Source: Desulfobacteraceae bacterium
GTDB taxonomy: Bacteria > Desulfobacterota > Desulfobacteria > Desulfobacterales > Desulfobacteraceae
DNA: 8,197 bases
Assembly: GCA_024225895.1 (NCBI GenBank)
Contig: JAAEMC010000166.1
Location: 1 to 8,197 of the forward strand
Direction of reading: 5' to 3'
The notes under the pieces were generated by a model. It saw only the letters and a program-made list of their open reading frames with translations, ran no database searches and had not been told where the DNA came from. Shown here piece by piece: positions 6,720 through 8,197 of this stretch (within the stretch, counting starts at the first letter, position 1; every line of letters starts with the position of its first letter). The translations under genes were made by a program, and so were the position numbers.

Positions 6720-7883
6720 ATGCATTTTCCCAAATATGCCCAACGATGTGACAACATCTCTCCTTTCATTGTCATGGAGATTTTAGAAAAGATTCATAAA
6801 ATGGAATCCAAGGGCATTGATGTTGTTCACATGGAAATCGGTGAACCGGATTTCAACGTGCCGGAATGTGTCAACCAGGTTGCCCATGAGGCCTTTGTCC
6901 ATAATGAAACATGCTATACCCATAGTTTGGGGGATATCCGGCTCAGGGAAGCGATCAGCACTTATCATAAAGAGAAGTACAATACAAAGGTGGACCCCGG
7001 ACAGATCCTGGTGACATCCGGAACTTCTCCGGCTATGCTCCTGCTTTTTTCAGCCTTGGTGAACCCTGGTGATGAAATTATCATATCTGATCCCCATTAT
7101 GCCTGTTATGCGAATTTTATTAATTATGTCCAGGGGGTTCCGGTCACGGTTCCGGTATTTGAAGATGAAGGGTTTGTTTACACCCCTGATGCAATCAAAA
7201 AGAAAATTACCCCAAAGACCAAAGCGATTTTTATCAATTCACCATCCAACCCAACTGGCAATATCATCCCACACAACAGGATGAAAGAGATTGTTGAAAT
7301 TGCAACGGCAAATCAGATTTATATTATTTCAGATGAAATTTACCACGGGCTTGTGTATGAGGGTGAGGATAATTCCATACTGGAATTTTGTGACAATGCA
7401 TTTGTACTAAACGGGTTTTCAAAACTTTTTGCCATGACCGGCCTGAGACTAGGATATTTGATTGCGCCCAAGGAATTTGTAAGGCCATTGCAGATCCTGC
7501 AACAGAATTTTTTCATTTGTGCAAATTCAGTTATCCAGCTTGCCGGCGCCGCGGCCCTAAAGGGCGCTCATGCTGAAACAGAACATATGAAAAACACATA
7601 TAACGAACGCAGAAAATATGTGGTAAAACGGATTAAAGACATGGGGCTTGGTATCACAGTGGAACCCACCGGTGCCTTTTATGTTTTTGCCAATGCAAAA
7701 CACATTTCCAATGATTCCTATTCACTGGCCTTTGATATATTGGAAAAGGCCCATGTGGGGGTGACCCCGGGAATAGATTTCGGACAAAACGGTGAAGGGT
7801 ATCTAAGATTTTCTTATGCCAATTCCATGGAAAATCTTGCCATTGGCCTGGATCGTGTCCAAGCCTATTTAAATGAAAGATAA
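6720..7883 (+). CDS. Fold-type I PLP-dependent aminotransferase (class I/II)
   Basis: The 387-residue protein is a complete class I/II aminotransferase of the large AspC/COG0436 group. Visible cofactor and substrate elements are GEPDF near 41-45, SGTSPAM (cofactor phosphate region), SPSNPTG with N177, SDEIYHG with D205 and Y208, the Schiff-base lysine K235 in GFSKLFAMTG, and the carboxylate-binding arginine R363 in YLRFSYANS. The start directly follows the hisG stop and has its own AAGGTG site. Its place behind hisI and hisG makes histidinol-phosphate aminotransferase (HisC role) tempting. However, its motifs are those of general aspartate/alanine/aromatic-type enzymes rather than a clear HisC, so the substrate is left open. 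No signal peptide is seen, so it should be cytoplasmic. Confidence 0.9.
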   Translation: MHFPKYAQRCDNISPFIVMEILEKIHKMESKGIDVVHMEIGEPDFNVPECVNQVAHEAFVHNETCYTHSLGDIRLREAISTYHKEKYNTKVDPGQILVTSGTSPAMLLLFSALVNPGDEIIISDPHYACYANFINYVQGVPVTVPVFEDEGFVYTPDAIKKKITPKTKAIFINSPSNPTGNIIPHNRMKEIVEIATANQIYIISDEIYHGLVYEGEDNSILEFCDNAFVLNGFSKLFAMTGLRLGYLIAPKEFVRPLQILQQNFFICANSVIQLAGAAALKGAHAETEHMKNTYNERRKYVVKRIKDMGLGITVEPTGAFYVFANAKHISNDSYSLAFDILEKAHVGVTPGIDFGQNGEGYLRFSYANSMENLAIGLDRVQAYLNER

Positions 7884-7904
7884 TGTTTGTCTAAAAGACA
7901 AATA
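7884..7904 (+). promoter_or_regulatory. Hairpin between the aminotransferase and engB
   Basis: Directly after the aminotransferase stop, TTTGTCT (7886-7892) and AGACAAA (7896-7902) are perfect reverse complements around an AAA loop; a G-U and a U-A pair can extend the stem to nine pairs. The stem is AT-rich and no T-tract follows, so it is a poor intrinsic terminator. It sits 17 bases ahead of the engB ATG, leaving that gene's GGAAA ribosome site free. A role in mRNA stability or in lowering engB expression relative to the his genes is possible. Confidence 0.45.
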
Positions 7905-7921
7905 AAGTTTGCGGAAACAAA

Positions 7922-8197
7922 ATGATTATTAAAAATGTTCAATTTGTAAAGAGTGCGGTAGAACCTTCCCAATACCCGGAATATGATTTCCCTGAGATTG
8001 CCTTTGCCGGGCGGTCCAATGTGGGGAAATCCTCTTTGATCAATGCGTTGATCCAACGAAAAAGTATGGTAAAAACCAGTTCCAAGCCCGGATGCACCCA
8101 ATTGATTAATTTTTTTCTTATCAATGAGGACCTTTCCTTTGTGGATCTTCCAGGGTATGGGTATGCTAAGGTTTCCAAAAAAATCAGGGCCCAGTGG
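7922..8197 (+). CDS. engB: Ribosome biogenesis GTPase EngB/YsxC (5' end only)
   Basis: The first 92 residues of an EngB (YihA/YsxC) GTPase are present, with the frame open to the window edge; the family is about 200 residues long. The G1 P-loop is GRSNVGKSS at 30-38 with K36 and S37, the G2/switch I region is PGCTQ at 56-60 with T59, and G3 is DLPGYG at 75-80, followed by AKVSKK. These motifs are diagnostic for EngB within the TrmE-Era-EngA-EngB group. The G4 and G5 motifs lie beyond the window. EngB is generally essential and acts in late 50S ribosomal subunit assembly. The ATG at 7922 is preceded by GGAAA at 7913-7917 and lies 38 bases after the aminotransferase stop, so it is probably read through from the his operon or from a promoter within it. 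Confidence 0.95.
   Translation, partial: MIIKNVQFVKSAVEPSQYPEYDFPEIAFAGRSNVGKSSLINALIQRKSMVKTSSKPGCTQLINFFLINEDLSFVDLPGYGYAKVSKKIRAQW

Noticed and set aside
7939..8178. Minus-strand frames at the right end.
   Set aside because: They are antisense to the G1, G2 and G3 motifs of engB, which is the true reading.
1..8197. Search for a new defence, mobile or biosynthetic system.
   Set aside because: No transposase, integrase, toxin-antitoxin pair, reverse transcriptase, CRISPR repeat or direct-repeat flank is visible; apart from the nuclease fusion the genes are ordinary core functions.

Overview
This window looks like chromosomal DNA from an anaerobic Desulfobacterota bacterium, most likely a member of the Desulfobacteraceae. 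That placement is an inference from moderate-to-low GC content, protein sequence style and gene order; no marker in the window proves it. The genes are densely packed housekeeping genes. I see no mobile element, CRISPR array, tRNA or rRNA, and no defence system.

Left block (1-2788, + strand): the 3' end of a DksA/TraR-type zinc-finger gene is followed by a long reading frame. Its first part is a complete PHP-domain nuclease/phosphatase of the YciV/RNase AM type, and its second part is a complete RNase III (endonuclease domain plus double-stranded RNA-binding domain). No stop or frame break separates them, so the gene as written encodes a PHP-RNase III fusion of about 521 residues. This is the most unusual item in the window. 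It is followed 9 bases later by an Elp3-like radical SAM gene of unknown substrate.

Middle block (2803-5208, - strand): a class A penicillin-binding protein (PBP1A type) points towards the radical SAM gene, with a 14-base convergent gap. A 261-base AT-rich divergent region (5209-5469) then separates it from the next operon. This region carries promoter-like elements for both directions, an A-rich tract and a 7-base inverted repeat.

Right block (5470-8197, + strand): hisI, hisG (long form with C-terminal regulatory domain) and a fold-type I aminotransferase are packed with essentially no spacing (TAATG overlap, then TAA-ATG). After a 38-base gap containing a small hairpin comes the start of engB/ysxC, a ribosome-assembly GTPase cut by the window end.

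Two themes can be read. One is stable RNA and ribosome metabolism: a DksA-like transcription factor, the PHP-RNase III fusion and EngB. The other is histidine biosynthesis: HisG performs step 1 and HisI step 3, and the aminotransferase may or may not serve the same pathway.
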